Assembly (NCBI GenBank): GCA_016716275.1
Contig: JADJWR010000001.1
Coordinates: forward strand, 62,001 to 126,000
DNA length: 64,000 nucleotides
Direction: 5' to 3'
Source: Burkholderiales bacterium
GTDB lineage: Bacteria; Pseudomonadota; Gammaproteobacteria; Burkholderiales; Burkholderiaceae_F
The notes under the pieces: model-generated
What the model saw: the letters and a program-made list of their open reading frames with translations, nothing else
Told to the model about the DNA's origin: nothing
Database searches by the model: none
Position numbers and translations under genes: made by a program
Part shown: positions 39,215 to 49,200 of the stretch, piece after piece
Layout of the letters: every line of letters starts with the position of its first letter
Position numbering within the stretch: position 1 is the stretch's first letter

Positions 39215-39989
39215 ACCCCTGCGCCGCCATCTTGCGGCGGACGAAGGCGAGCTGCGTCTGCAGCGGCAGGTCCTTCGGGCAGACGTCGTGGCAGCCGAGC
39301 AGCGACATGCAGCCGAACACGCCGTCGTCGTCGCCGATCACGTCGTAGTACTCGGCGTCGCTGCGCGCGTCGCGCGGGTCGAGGCGGAAGCGGGCGATCT
39401 TGTTGATGCCCACCGCGCCGATGAAGTCCTCGCGCATCCGCGCCGTGCCGCAGGCCGACACGCAGCAGCCGCACTCGATGCAGCGGTCGAGCTCGAAGAT
39501 CTGCTCGGCGAGGTCCGGGTCCATCCGTTCCTCCAGCCGGGTGAGATCAACCTCCTGCTGTTTCAGGTGGCACCATGCCTCGAGACGCTCGCTCATCGCG
39601 CGCATCCACTTGCCGGTATTGACCGACAGGTCGCCGATCAGCTCGAACACCGGCAGCGGCGCCAGCGTGATCTCGGGGCCGACATCCTGGGCGAGCGTGC
39701 GGCAGGCCAGCCCCGGGCGGCCGTTGATCACCATCGCGCAGCTGCCGCAGATGCCGGCGCGGCAGACGAAGTCGAACTGCAGCGACGGGTCGAGCTTCTC
39801 GCGGATCTCGTTCAGGGCGATGAACAGGGTCATCCCCGCGGTCTGCTCGAGCTCGTAGGTCTGCAGGTGCGGCACACTCGCCGGGTCGGCCGGGTTGAAG
39901 CGCATGATGTGGAACTTCAGCTTCTGGCCGGCGCCCAACGCGCCGCCATTGCCCTTGCGCGGCACGACGTTGATCTTGTGCTCGCTCAT
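39207..39989 (-). CDS. frdB: Fumarate reductase iron-sulfur subunit
   Basis: A 260-residue electron-transfer subunit. It holds the three cluster motifs in order: [2Fe-2S] CRAGICGSCAM with a later Cys in LACRTL, [4Fe-4S] CIECGCCVSAC, and [3Fe-4S] CMSLLGCHDVCPKDLP. The last motif matches the Wolinella succinogenes FrdB form more than the E. coli one. It is the last gene of frdCAB. Its start overlaps the frdA stop by four bases (ATGA), and its stop lies inside the end of the convergent glucosidase gene. It passes electrons between the haems of FrdC and FAD in FrdA. Confidence 0.93.
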
Positions 39990-41986
39990 GCAGCCCTCCG
40001 TGCGGACGACGGGTCGAGCGGCTCGTCGATCCGTTCGTTGCGGCCGCGCAGCCGCTGCGGCAGCAGCTGTTCATAAGGGTTCAGCGCCTGCTGCAGTTCG
40101 AAGCGGTCGGTGATCTTCTGTTTGGTTGCATCGACTTCGGCCTGCCGGACCGGTGTGTCCGGATGGTCGACATAGTCCTTGGCGCCGTAGCCGCGCCAGC
40201 CCGGCGGCAGCTCCATGCGCTTGATGTCGAGCGCCTCGTACGACAGCGTCGGCAGCGTGTCCGACTCGTTCTTCCAGGTCGCCAGCGTCCGCTTCAGCCA
40301 CTCGGCGTCGTTGCGGCGCGGGAAGTCCTCGCGGAAGTGCGCGCCGCGGCTTTCGGTGCGCACCAGCGCGCCGTAGGCGACCGTCAGCGCCAGCTTCAGC
40401 ATCATCTGCGTCCGATAGGCAGTGACCAGCTCGGGATTCGGCCCCGGCGTGCTGGCGCGCAGGCCGATGTTGCGGCTGCGCACGAGCAGCTTCTGCAACT
40501 CGTCGACCGCCTGCTCGAGGTCGGCGCCCTTGCGGAAGATGCCGACCTTGGCGGTCATGATCTCCTGCATGCGCGCCTTCAGGCTGCTCGCGTCCTCCTT
40601 GCCGTTGCCCGCGAGCAGGCCGTTCAGCTTGGCCTGCTCGCGCTGCATGAAATCCTTGATCACGCCGGTCGGGATGCGGATGTCGTTGTCCGGCTTGTCG
40701 CAGAAGTCGGCGATGAACTCGCCGACGATCATGCCGGCGACCACCGTCTCGGCCACCGAGTTGCCGCCGAGGCGGTTGAAGCCGTGCATGTCCCAGCAGG
40801 CCGCCTCGCCGGCGGAAAACAGGCCCCTGAGCTGGCGGCTCTCGCCGGTGTGGTCGGTGCGCACGCCACCCATCGTGTAGTGCTGCGCCGGCCGCACCGG
40901 GATCATCTCCCTGACCGGGTCGACGCCGAGGAAGTACTTGCAGATGTCGAAGACTTCGCGCAGGTTGCGGTGGATGTGCTGCTCGCCGAGCAGCGTGATG
41001 TCGAGCCAGATGTGGTCGCCGAAGCGCGACTTCACGCCCTTGCCCTTGGCGATGTGCTCCTCCATCCGGCGCGAAACCACGTCGCGGCTGGCCAGCTCCT
41101 TCTTCTCCGGCTCGTAGTCGGGCATGAAGCGGTGGCCGTCGACGTCCTTCAGCAGGCCGCCGTCACCGCGGCAGCCCTCGGTCACCAGGATGCCGGCCGG
41201 GAAGATGCCGGTCGGGTGGAACTGCACCGCCTCCATGTTGCCGAGCGCGGCCACGCCGGTTTCCAGCGCGATCGCGTGGCCAATGCCCTCGCAGATCACC
41301 GCGTTGGTGGTCACCCGGTACAGCCGGCCGGCGCCGCCGGTGGCGATCGCGGTGGCCTTGGCGACGTAGGCGGTGAGCTCGCCGGTGATGAGGTTGCGCA
41401 CCACCGCGCCGTAGCAGCGGCCGGCCTCGTGGATCAGCGCCAGCGCCTCGGTGCGCTCGTGCACCGGGATCGACGCGGCGATCGCCTGGTCGCCGACCGC
41501 CTGCAGCATCGCGTGGCCGGTGGCGTCGGCGACGTAGCAGGTGCGCCACTTCTTGGTGCCGCCGAAGTCGCGCTGCGCCACCAGGCCGTGCGCCTCGTCG
41601 CGCTCGGTGATGACGACCTTCTGGCCGTTGATGATCACCGTGCGGTCGCCCTTGCGCACCCGGCTCCACGGCACCCCCCAGGCGGCCAGCTCGCGCACCG
41701 CCTTCGGCGCCGTGTTGACGAACATCCGCACCACGTCCTGGTCGGCACCCCAGTCGGAGCCGCGCACCGTGTCCTCGAAGTGCACGTCCTCGTTGTCGCC
41801 CTGGCCCTTGATCACGTTGCCGAGCGAGGCTTGCATGCCGCCCTGCGCGGCCTTGCTGTGCGAGCGCTTGACCGGCACCAGCGACAGGATGATCGCGTCG
41901 TGGCCGCGCCGCTTGGCGGCCACCGCCATGCGCAGTCCGGCCAGCCCGCCGCCGATGACCAACACGTCGGTGTAGACGACCTTCAT
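39986..41986 (-). CDS. frdA: Fumarate reductase flavoprotein subunit (Wolinella type)
   Basis: A 666-residue catalytic subunit reducing fumarate to succinate. The N-terminus VLVIGGGLAGLRMAVAAKRRG is the FAD-binding fold, and the covalent FAD ligand is His43 in KRSHSKAAQGGMQ, the same number as in W. succinogenes. Long stretches such as GTKKWRTCYVADATGHAML, EAVQFHPTGIFPAGILVTEGCRGDGG, HRFMPDYEPEKKELASRDVVSRRM and FSAGEAACWDMHGFNRLGGNS follow the Wolinella FrdA sequence closely. The length matches that family (656) rather than E. coli FrdA (602). Active-site Arg and His segments are intact. It lies between frdC and frdB with four-base overlaps at both ends. Confidence 0.95.
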   Translation of the reverse strand: MKVVYTDVLVIGGGLAGLRMAVAAKRRGHDAIILSLVPVKRSHSKAAQGGMQASLGNVIKGQGDNEDVHFEDTVRGSDWGADQDVVRMFVNTAPKAVRELAAWGVPWSRVRKGDRTVIINGQKVVITERDEAHGLVAQRDFGGTKKWRTCYVADATGHAMLQAVGDQAIAASIPVHERTEALALIHEAGRCYGAVVRNLITGELTAYVAKATAIATGGAGRLYRVTTNAVICEGIGHAIALETGVAALGNMEAVQFHPTGIFPAGILVTEGCRGDGGLLKDVDGHRFMPDYEPEKKELASRDVVSRRMEEHIAKGKGVKSRFGDHIWLDITLLGEQHIHRNLREVFDICKYFLGVDPVREMIPVRPAQHYTMGGVRTDHTGESRQLRGLFSAGEAACWDMHGFNRLGGNSVAETVVAGMIVGEFIADFCDKPDNDIRIPTGVIKDFMQREQAKLNGLLAGNGKEDASSLKARMQEIMTAKVGIFRKGADLEQAVDELQKLLVRSRNIGLRASTPGPNPELVTAYRTQMMLKLALTVAYGALVRTESRGAHFREDFPRRNDAEWLKRTLATWKNESDTLPTLSYEALDIKRMELPPGWRGYGAKDYVDHPDTPVRQAEVDATKQKITDRFELQQALNPYEQLLPQRLRGRNERIDEPLDPSSARRAA

Positions 41987-42798
41987 CGCTTATCCCCCTT
42001 CAGCCACGACGGCCACCAGGCGGGCGGCGCGGCCTGCGGCGGGTTGGTGAGCCAGGCCGGCGTGTAGCGCACGCCGGGCACGTGGCGGTTCTGGTAGCCG
42101 GTCTTCATGTAGGCGGCCAGCGTCGCCAGCCCCAGCACTATGAAGAACACCGACAACGCCCACTTCAGCTTCTTCAGATTCCTCCGCGTCGCGTTATCGT
42201 CGCTGCCCGCAAACCAGTTCCACTTGACCGCGAGGCGGTACAGGCCGATGCCGCCGTGCAGCTCGACGCAGAACAGCAGCACCAGGTACAGCGGCCACCA
42301 GCCGCGCCAGACACGCTCGGCCGACTCGAACGGGCCGATCAGCCCGGGGTTCATCAGCATCTGGTACAGGTGCGCCGAGGCGAGGAAGAACATCGCGAAG
42401 CCGGTCGCCACCTGCCACCACCACAGGGTCGTGTCCTCGTGCCGCATCATCCCCATGTGGTCGCGGTAGGCGCGGTACTGGCGGTAGCTGATCGGGAACT
42501 TGCGTACCGCCAGCGCCGCGTGAGCGATGAACAGCACGAAGACGAAGGCGACCACGAAGGAGACGAGGATCGGGTAGGCGGTACCGAAGAAGAAGTACCC
42601 CTCGAACATCTTGGTGATGGTCCACATCGCGTCGTAGCCGAGCAGGATCGACGAGACGAAGAACATGTGGCCCCACATGAACAGGCCGAGGACGAGCCCG
42701 CTCAAGCTCTGCGCTAGGTCCAGCCGCGCCGGCCACAGGCTCCTGCGCGGGCGGGCGGGCGCTGGCGCCGCGCCCAGGGCATTGGCTGGTGTGCTCAT
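41983..42798 (-). CDS. frdC: Fumarate reductase di-haem cytochrome b subunit
   Basis: A 271-residue membrane anchor with five transmembrane helices. The four haem ligands are visible at His44 (MWGHMFF), His93 (FIAHAAL), His143 (ASAHLYQ) and His181 (ELHGGIGLYR), against 44, 93, 143 and 182 in W. succinogenes. Glu66 (MFEGYF) and Glu179 correspond to the Wolinella residues needed for quinol oxidation and for transmembrane proton transfer. This is therefore a di-haem quinol:fumarate reductase anchor, expected to work with a low-potential quinone. First gene of frdCAB. The ATG at 42798 follows GGAG by ten bases, 67 bases from a perfect FNR box. Confidence 0.93.
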   Translation of the reverse strand: MSTPANALGAAPAPARPRRSLWPARLDLAQSLSGLVLGLFMWGHMFFVSSILLGYDAMWTITKMFEGYFFFGTAYPILVSFVVAFVFVLFIAHAALAVRKFPISYRQYRAYRDHMGMMRHEDTTLWWWQVATGFAMFFLASAHLYQMLMNPGLIGPFESAERVWRGWWPLYLVLLFCVELHGGIGLYRLAVKWNWFAGSDDNATRRNLKKLKWALSVFFIVLGLATLAAYMKTGYQNRHVPGVRYTPAWLTNPPQAAPPAWWPSWLKGDKR

Positions 42799-42864
42799 CG
42801 CGGGTTCGCTCCGGAAGTGGCTGCGGCGACCGCGGTCAGTGTCCTTGACGGACGTGCCTGGCCG

Positions 42865-42878
42865 TTGATCGGGATCAA
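42865..42878. promoter_or_regulatory. FNR/Anr box, perfect consensus
   Basis: TTGATCGGGATCAA is the exact FNR consensus TTGAT-N4-ATCAA, 67 bases before frdC. A class II arrangement would put transcription start near 42830, with GACACT (minus strand, 42838-42843) as a weak -10. It lies between frdCAB and the nfn-nifJ cluster and may influence both. Confidence 0.85.
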
Positions 42879-42945
42879 TGCGCGCAGTGCCGGGCTTTCG
42901 ATCGGCGTGCCGCAATGCGGTATCGGCTCGCATGTGGCGAAGGCG

Positions 42946-42959
42946 TTGACCGACGTCAA
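42946..42959. promoter_or_regulatory. FNR-like palindrome TTGAC-N4-GTCAA before nfn
   Basis: TTGACCGACGTCAA is a perfect palindrome of the CRP/FNR half-site type, differing from consensus by one symmetric base. It lies 99 bases before the nfn start and 81 bp centre-to-centre from the FNR box. GAGCAT at 42981-42986 has the spacing expected for a -10 below a class II site. Confidence 0.5.
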
Positions 42960-43058
42960 CGAACCACGAGCGTTCGGTGCGAGCATGCGCGGCAGGCTGA
43001 AAAAGCAACACTCCACTGGACTTGCATCGTCCCGGCACCCGGGCGAAGAGGCTGTCTC

Positions 43059-45437
43059 ATGTACACGATCACCCGCCGCCAGGCCTTCTCCGACACGACC
43101 TTCCTGTGGGATGTGCTGGCGCCCGACGTGGCCAGGTCGGCCGAGCCGGGCCACTTCGTGATGCTGCGCCTGCATGAAGGCAGCGAGCGGATCCCGCTGA
43201 CGGTGGCCGACTACGACCGCGACAAGGGCACGGTCACGCTGGTGATCCAAGCACTCGGCAAGACCACGCTGGAGATGAGGGATCACTACAAGGAAGGCGA
43301 CACGTTCGCCGACTTCGTCGGTCCGCTCGGGCTGCCGCAGCACGTCGGCCAGGCCGGGCACGTGGTGCTGGTCGGCGGCGGCCTCGGCGTGGCGCCGGTG
43401 TATCCGCAGCTGCGCGCCTTCAAGGAGGCCGGCAACCGCACCACCGGGATCATCGGCTTCCGCAACAGGGACCTGGTGTTCTGGGAGGAGCAGTTCGGCC
43501 GTTACTGCGACAACCTGATCGTCTGCACCGACGACGGCAGCTACGGCAAGCCCGGCTTCGTCACCGCAGCGCTGAAGGAGGTGCTCGAGACCGACCGGCC
43601 GGACCTGGTGGTGGCCATCGGCCCGCTGCCGATGATGAACGCCTGCGTCGAGACGACGCGGCCGTTCGGCGTGAAGACGATGGTGTCGCTGAACGCGATC
43701 ATGGTCGACGGCACCGGCATGTGCGGCTCGTGCCGCGTCACCGTGGGCAAGGAGATCAAGTTCGCCTGCGTCGACGGGCCCGACTTCGACGGCCACCTGG
43801 TCGACTTCAAGGAACTGATGCTGCGGCAGAAGCGCTTCAAGGGCGAGGAGTCGGCGGCCAGCACCGACTACGCGCACGTCTGCCACGTCGAGAAGACGCT
43901 GTTCGAGCAGAACAAGAAGAACTACAAGAAGTACAAGGACCTGGCGCCGCACGCGACCAAGATGCCCGAGCGCGACCCGCTCGAGCGCTCGCGCAACTTC
44001 AAGGAAGTCAACCTCGGCTACTCGATGGCCGACGCGCTGGCCGAGGCCGAGCGCTGCATCATGTGCAGCAAGGCGGCGTGCATCGAGGGCTGCCCGGTGG
44101 GCATCGACATCCCGCGCTTCATCCGCCACCTGCTGGTGCGCGACGTCGACGGCGCGCTGGCGGTGATCAACGAGTCGAACCTGCTGCCGTCGATCTGCGG
44201 CCGCGTGTGCCCGCAGGAATCGCAGTGCGAGGCGCAGTGCGTGGTCGGCCGCAAGCTCGAGTCGGTGGCCATCGGCCGGCTTGAGCGCTTCGTCGGCGAC
44301 AACGCGCGGCCACGCAAGGCCGAGCCGCCGCGGTTCGACAGGAAGCTGGGCAACGTCGCGGTGGTCGGCTCCGGTCCCTCGGGGCTGGCGGTGGCGGCCG
44401 ACGTCGCCAAGTTCGGCTGCGACGTCACCGTGTACGAGGCGCTGCATGTGGTCGGCGGCGTGCTGCAGTACGGCATCCCGTCGTTCCGGCTGCCGCGCGA
44501 GATCATCAGCCGCGAGGTCGATGCCCTGCGCGCGATGGGCGTGAAGTTCGAGACCAACAAGGTGGTCGGCAAGACCTTCTCGATTCCGCAGCTGCTCGGC
44601 GAACGGGGCTTCGACGCGGTGTTCGTCGGCGCCGGCGCCGGCGCGCCTTCGTTCCTCGGCATCCCGGGCGAGTTCGCCGGCCAGGTCTATTCGGCCAACG
44701 AGTTCCTGACCCGCGTGAACCTGATGGGCGGCGACAGGTTTCCCTACCTCGACACCCCGATCACCATCGGCAAGAGCGTGGTGGTGATCGGCGCCGGCAA
44801 CACGGCGATGGACTGCCTGCGGGTGGCCAAGCGGCTGGGCACGCCGACGGTGCGCTGCGTGTACCGCCGCTCGGAGGCCGAGGCGCCGGCGCGCATCGAG
44901 GAACTGCGCCATGCGAAGGAGGAAGGCATCGAGTTCTTCTTCCTGCACTCGCCGGTGGAGATCCAGGTCGACGCCGACGGCAACGTGCGCGGCATGAAGG
45001 TGCAGAAGATGATGCTCGGCGAGCCCGACGAGAAGGGCCGCCGCAAGCCGATCCCGCTCGACGAGATCGTCGAACTCGAGTGCGACACCGTGATCTACGC
45101 GCTCGGCACCAACGCCAACCCGATCATCACCAAGTCGACGCCGGGGCTGCAGCTGAACAAGTGGGGCTATATCGTCGCCGACGACTACACGCAGGCGACC
45201 AGCGTGCCGGGCGTGTTCGCCGGCGGCGACATCGTCACCGGCGGCGCCACCGTGATCCTGGCCATGGGCGCCGGCCGCCGCGCCGCGCGTGCGATCGGTG
45301 CCTGGCTCGCCGGCGGCAAGAGCAAGTGGCCGATGACCCAGGCCGACGCCGAGGCGTTCGTGCCACCGACGCCGATCGGCGCTGCGCCGCCGATGGCGGC
45401 GGTCGCCGAAGCGGTCGGCGGAGGTAGCGCGCAGTGA
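43059..45437 (+). CDS. NfnA-NfnB fusion: ferredoxin-NAD(P)+ transhydrogenase
   Basis: A 792-residue natural fusion. Residues 1-280 are the NfnA (SudB-type) part: an FAD/NAD reductase with VVLVGGGLGVAPVYPQLRAF and a [2Fe-2S] region GTGMCGSCRVTVGKEIKFACVDGPDFD. A charged linker (FEQNKKNYKKYKDLAPHATKM) follows. Residues about 330-790 are the NfnB (SudA/GltD-type) part: [4Fe-4S] motifs CIMCSKAACIEGCPVGIDIP and CGRVCPQESQCEAQC, FAD loop VVGSGPSGLAVAADVA and NADPH loop VVIGAGNTAMDCLRVAK. Nfn couples NADH, NADPH and two ferredoxins by flavin-based electron bifurcation and is usually two genes. The ATG at 43059 has AAGAGG seven bases upstream. It heads the nifJ cluster. Confidence 0.9.
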   Translation: MYTITRRQAFSDTTFLWDVLAPDVARSAEPGHFVMLRLHEGSERIPLTVADYDRDKGTVTLVIQALGKTTLEMRDHYKEGDTFADFVGPLGLPQHVGQAGHVVLVGGGLGVAPVYPQLRAFKEAGNRTTGIIGFRNRDLVFWEEQFGRYCDNLIVCTDDGSYGKPGFVTAALKEVLETDRPDLVVAIGPLPMMNACVETTRPFGVKTMVSLNAIMVDGTGMCGSCRVTVGKEIKFACVDGPDFDGHLVDFKELMLRQKRFKGEESAASTDYAHVCHVEKTLFEQNKKNYKKYKDLAPHATKMPERDPLERSRNFKEVNLGYSMADALAEAERCIMCSKAACIEGCPVGIDIPRFIRHLLVRDVDGALAVINESNLLPSICGRVCPQESQCEAQCVVGRKLESVAIGRLERFVGDNARPRKAEPPRFDRKLGNVAVVGSGPSGLAVAADVAKFGCDVTVYEALHVVGGVLQYGIPSFRLPREIISREVDALRAMGVKFETNKVVGKTFSIPQLLGERGFDAVFVGAGAGAPSFLGIPGEFAGQVYSANEFLTRVNLMGGDRFPYLDTPITIGKSVVVIGAGNTAMDCLRVAKRLGTPTVRCVYRRSEAEAPARIEELRHAKEEGIEFFFLHSPVEIQVDADGNVRGMKVQKMMLGEPDEKGRRKPIPLDEIVELECDTVIYALGTNANPIITKSTPGLQLNKWGYIVADDYTQATSVPGVFAGGDIVTGGATVILAMGAGRRAARAIGAWLAGGKSKWPMTQADAEAFVPPTPIGAAPPMAAVAEAVGGGSAQ

Positions 45438-45484
45438 CGGGCTGCCGGCTGGCATTGCGGCGCGCTTCGCCCGGCCCCCGTCAC

Positions 45485-45528
45485 CCCGGCGCAGGCCGGG
45501 GTCCAATTGGGTCCCGGCCTGCGCCGGG
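45485..45528. repeat. REP-like palindromic pair
   Basis: Two exact 16-base inverted copies (45485-45500 and 45513-45528), each itself nearly palindromic (CCCGGCGCAGGCCGGG type), are separated by a 12-base AT-containing loop and flanked by CGTCA and GACGACG. This is the composition of extragenic REP elements found in many beta- and gammaproteobacteria. It lies between nfn and the rubrerythrin gene and could form a stable RNA hairpin. Confidence 0.8.
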
Positions 45529-45600
45529 ACGACGCGATCGATCGTCCGATTACACCCGGCCGGGCATTGCGTCGGCAGGGCCCAAGCAGAGGAGCTCAAC

Positions 45601-46236
45601 ATGAACGTCTGCCCACGCTGCCGCCGTCCGATCGACGACGACGAACCCTACATCTGCTGCGCCGGTGTCGAGCTGCGCTGGCGCTGCGCCGACTGCGGCA
45701 AGGTCTCCGAGGGCTTCGCCTTTCCCTACGGCATGTGCCCGCACTGCAAGGGCAAGCTGTCAATGCTCGAGCGCGGCGCGATCCAGGACGACCAGGCGAT
45801 GGAGGCGGTGCGCAAGGCCTTCGAGATCGAGCTCGGCGGCCACGCGTTCTATGAGCGCGCCGCACGCGACGCGCAGGACGAAGAGCTGCGCGAGCTGTTC
45901 GGCCGCTTCGCGGCGATGGAGCGGGAGCACATGGAGACGCTGTCGAAGCGTTACCACGCCGCGCTGCCCGAGCCGTCGGCCGACTTCCAGCTCGACCGCG
46001 CGGCGATCTTCGCCGGCGTCGACCGCAAGCCCGAGGACCCGGCCAACCTGTTCCGCATCGCCATCGCCTTCGAGCAGCGGGCAGTCGACTTCTTCGCCCG
46101 CGAAGGCGAGCGGGCGCCCGACGGTTCGGTCGAGCGCGAGCTGTACAGGGAACTGGCGGCCGAGGAGCGCGAGCACGTCGCGCTGCTCACCACCGAGTAT
46201 CGGCGCTGGCAGACCGGCAAGGCCGGCATCCTCTGA
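45601..46236 (+). CDS. Reverse rubrerythrin (N-terminal rubredoxin-like, C-terminal di-iron domain)
   Basis: A 211-residue protein. Cys4/Cys7 and Cys19/Cys20 come first, then a rubredoxin-like knuckle Cys29-x2-Cys32 (WRCADCGKVSEGF) and Cys46-x2-Cys49 (MCPHC). Residues about 65-205 form a rubrerythrin four-helix bundle with the di-iron ligands: Glu in FEIELGGHAFYE, ExxH in MEREHMETL, Glu in AFEQRAVDF and ExxH in AEEREHVALL. Rubrerythrins reduce hydrogen peroxide and normally carry rubredoxin at the C-terminus, so the order is reversed. Position before the oxygen-sensitive PFOR suggests protection of that enzyme. The ATG at 45601 follows GGAG by six bases. Confidence 0.87.
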   Translation: MNVCPRCRRPIDDDEPYICCAGVELRWRCADCGKVSEGFAFPYGMCPHCKGKLSMLERGAIQDDQAMEAVRKAFEIELGGHAFYERAARDAQDEELRELFGRFAAMEREHMETLSKRYHAALPEPSADFQLDRAAIFAGVDRKPEDPANLFRIAIAFEQRAVDFFAREGERAPDGSVERELYRELAAEEREHVALLTTEYRRWQTGKAGIL

Positions 46237-46295
46237 CCGGCGAGCAGTGACAAGAGAACAGTGACCGGCCGCCGGTCACGCGCTGAGGAACACCC

Positions 46296-49200
46296 ATGAC
46301 CGAACGCTCGCACGTCCTCGACGGCAACGAAGCCGCCGCGCGGATCGCCCACCTGACCAGCGAGGTGATCGCGATCTACCCGATCACGCCGTCGTCGACG
46401 ATGGGCGAGCTGGCCGACGCCTGGTCGGCGGCCGGCCAGAAGAACATCTGGGGCATGGTGCCGCAGGTGGTCGAGATGCAGAGCGAGGCCGGCGCCGCCG
46501 GCGCGGTGCACGGCTCGCTGCAGGCCGGCGCGCTGACCTGCACCTTCACCGCGTCGCAGGGCCTGCTGCTGAAGCTGCCGAACATGTTCAAGATCGCCGG
46601 CGAGCTGACGCCGACGGTGTTCCACATCGCCGCCCGCACGCTGGCCACCCATGCGCTGTCGATCTTCGGCGACCACTCCGACGTGATGGCGGCGCGCACC
46701 ACCGGCTTCGCCCTGCTGGCGTCGGCGAGCGTGCAGGAAGCGCAGGACATGGCGATGATCGCCTTCATGGCGACGCTGCGCTCGCGGGTGCCGTTCCTGC
46801 ACTTCTTCGACGGCTTCCGCACCAGCCACGAGGTCAACAAGATCGACCTGCTGTTCGAGGAAGAGGTCCGCCAGCTGGTCGACGAGGACCTGATCAGGGC
46901 GCACCGGGCGCGGGCGCTGAACCCGGACGACCCGGTGCTGCGCGGTTCGGCGCAGAACCCCGACGTGTTCTTCCAGGCGCGCGAGGCGTGCAATCCGTAC
47001 TACCTGGCGGTGCCGGGCATCGTGCGCGAGTCGATGGACCGCTTCGAGAAGCTGACCGGTCGGCGCTACGGCCTGTTCGACTACACGGGGGCGCCCAACG
47101 CCGAGCGGGTGCTGGTGCAGATGGGTTCGGGAACCGGCGCCTCGCGCGAGGCGGTGGCCAAGCTCGCCGCCGCCGGCGAGAAGGTGGGCCTGGTGACCGT
47201 GCGGCTGTACCGGCCTTTCGACGCCGAGGCATTCGTCGCCGCGCTGCCGAAGACGGTGCGCGGCATCGCCGCGATGGACCGGACCAAGGAGCCGGGCGCG
47301 ATCGGCGAGCCGCTGTACCAGGACGTGATCACCGCGCTGGCCGAGTGCTGGCCGGACGACATGCGGCTGCCACGGGTGATCGGCGGCCGCTACGGTCTGT
47401 CGTCGAAGGAGTACACGCCGGCGATGGCCCGCGCGGCGCTCGACGAACTGAAGGCGGCGAAGCCGAAGCGGCATTTCACGGTCGGCATCAACGACGACGT
47501 CACCCACCTGTCGCTGAAGTGGGACGATGAGTTCGACACCGAGGAGGCGGGCGTCACCCGCGCGGTGTTCTACGGGCTGGGCGCCGACGGCACGGTCGGC
47601 GCGACCAAGAACACGGTCAAGATCATCGGCGAGAACACGTCGCTGCACGCGCAGGGCTACTTCGTCTACGACAGCAAGAAATCGGGCGCGATCACGGTGT
47701 CGCACCTGCGCTTCGGCCCGAAGCCGATCGAGTCGACCTACCTGATCCGGCGGGCCGACTTCATCGCCTGCCACCAGTTCGAGTTCATGGAGAAGCTCGA
47801 CGTCCTCGAGCTCGCCCGCCCCGGCGCGACCTTCCTGCTGAACAGCCCCTACGGGCCGGCCGAGGTGTGGGGCAGGCTGCCGCGCGAGGCGCAGCAGAGC
47901 ATCGTCGAGAAGAAGCTGAAGTTCTACGTGGTCGACGCGCTGGCGGTGGCCAGGCAGGCGGGACTCGCCGGGCGGATCAACACGGTGACGCAGGCGTGCT
48001 TCTTCGCCATCTCGGGCATCCTGCCGCGCGAGGAGGCGATCGCCAAGATCAAGGAAGCGATCCGCAAGACCTACGGCAAGCGCGGCGAGACGGTGCTGGC
48101 GCGCAACTTCGCCGCGGTCGACGCCTCGCTGGCGGCGATGCACGAGGTCAAGGTGCCCGGCCACGCCGACTCGCTGCTGTCGCGCCGGCCGATCGTGCCG
48201 CGCGCGGCGCCGGAGTTCGTGCAGCGCGTCACCGCGATGATGCTGGACGGCAAGGGCGACCTGCTTCCGGTCTCGGCGATGCCGGTCGACGGCACCTTCC
48301 CGACCGGCACCACGCAGTGGGAGAAGCGCAGCATCGCGCACGAGATCCCGATCTGGGACGAGACCATCTGCACGCAGTGCGCGATCTGCCCGCTGGTGTG
48401 CCCGCACGCGGCGATCCGCATGAACGTCTTCTCGCCGGAGGAGATGAAGCGCGCGCCGTCGACCTTCAAGGCGGTGCCGTGGGCGCGCAAGGACGGCGGC
48501 CCGCTCGACGGCATGATGTACAGCCTGCAGGTGGCGCCCGACGACTGCACCGGCTGCGGCGCCTGCGTCGACGTGTGCCCGTCGCGCAGCAAGCAGGTGG
48601 TCAAGCACAAGGCGATCAACATGTCGCCCAAGCTCGAGCACCTCGAGGCCGAGCGCGCCAACTACGAGTTCTTCCTCAGCCTGCCCGAGGTGCGGCCGTC
48701 GTTCGACGGCATCGACGGCCTGCGCGGCTCACAGCTGCGGCAGCCGCTGTTCGAGTACTCGGGCGCCTGCTCCGGCTGCGGCGAGACGCCGTACCTGAAG
48801 CTGCTGTCGCAGCTGTACGGCGACCGGCTGATGATCGCCAACGCCACCGGCTGCTCGTCGATCTACGGCGGCAACCTGCCGACCACGCCGTATTCGACCA
48901 ACGCCGACGGCCAGGGCCCGGCCTGGGCCAACAGCCTGTTCGAGGACAACGCCGAGTTCGGGCTGGGCATGCGGCTGGCGGTGGACGCGCAGCGCGAGCT
49001 GGCGCGGATGCTGGTGCGCGAGTTGCGCGGCGAGATCGGCGAGGAGCTGGCCGACGGGCTGCTCGAGGCGCCGCAGGACAACGACGGCGAGGTCAAGGCG
49101 CAGCGCGAGCGGGTGAAGAAGCTCAAGGGCATCCTGGCGAAGCTGCGCTTTCCGGAGGCCGGCCGGCTGCTGGCGGTGGCCGACAGCCTGGTCGTGCGCA

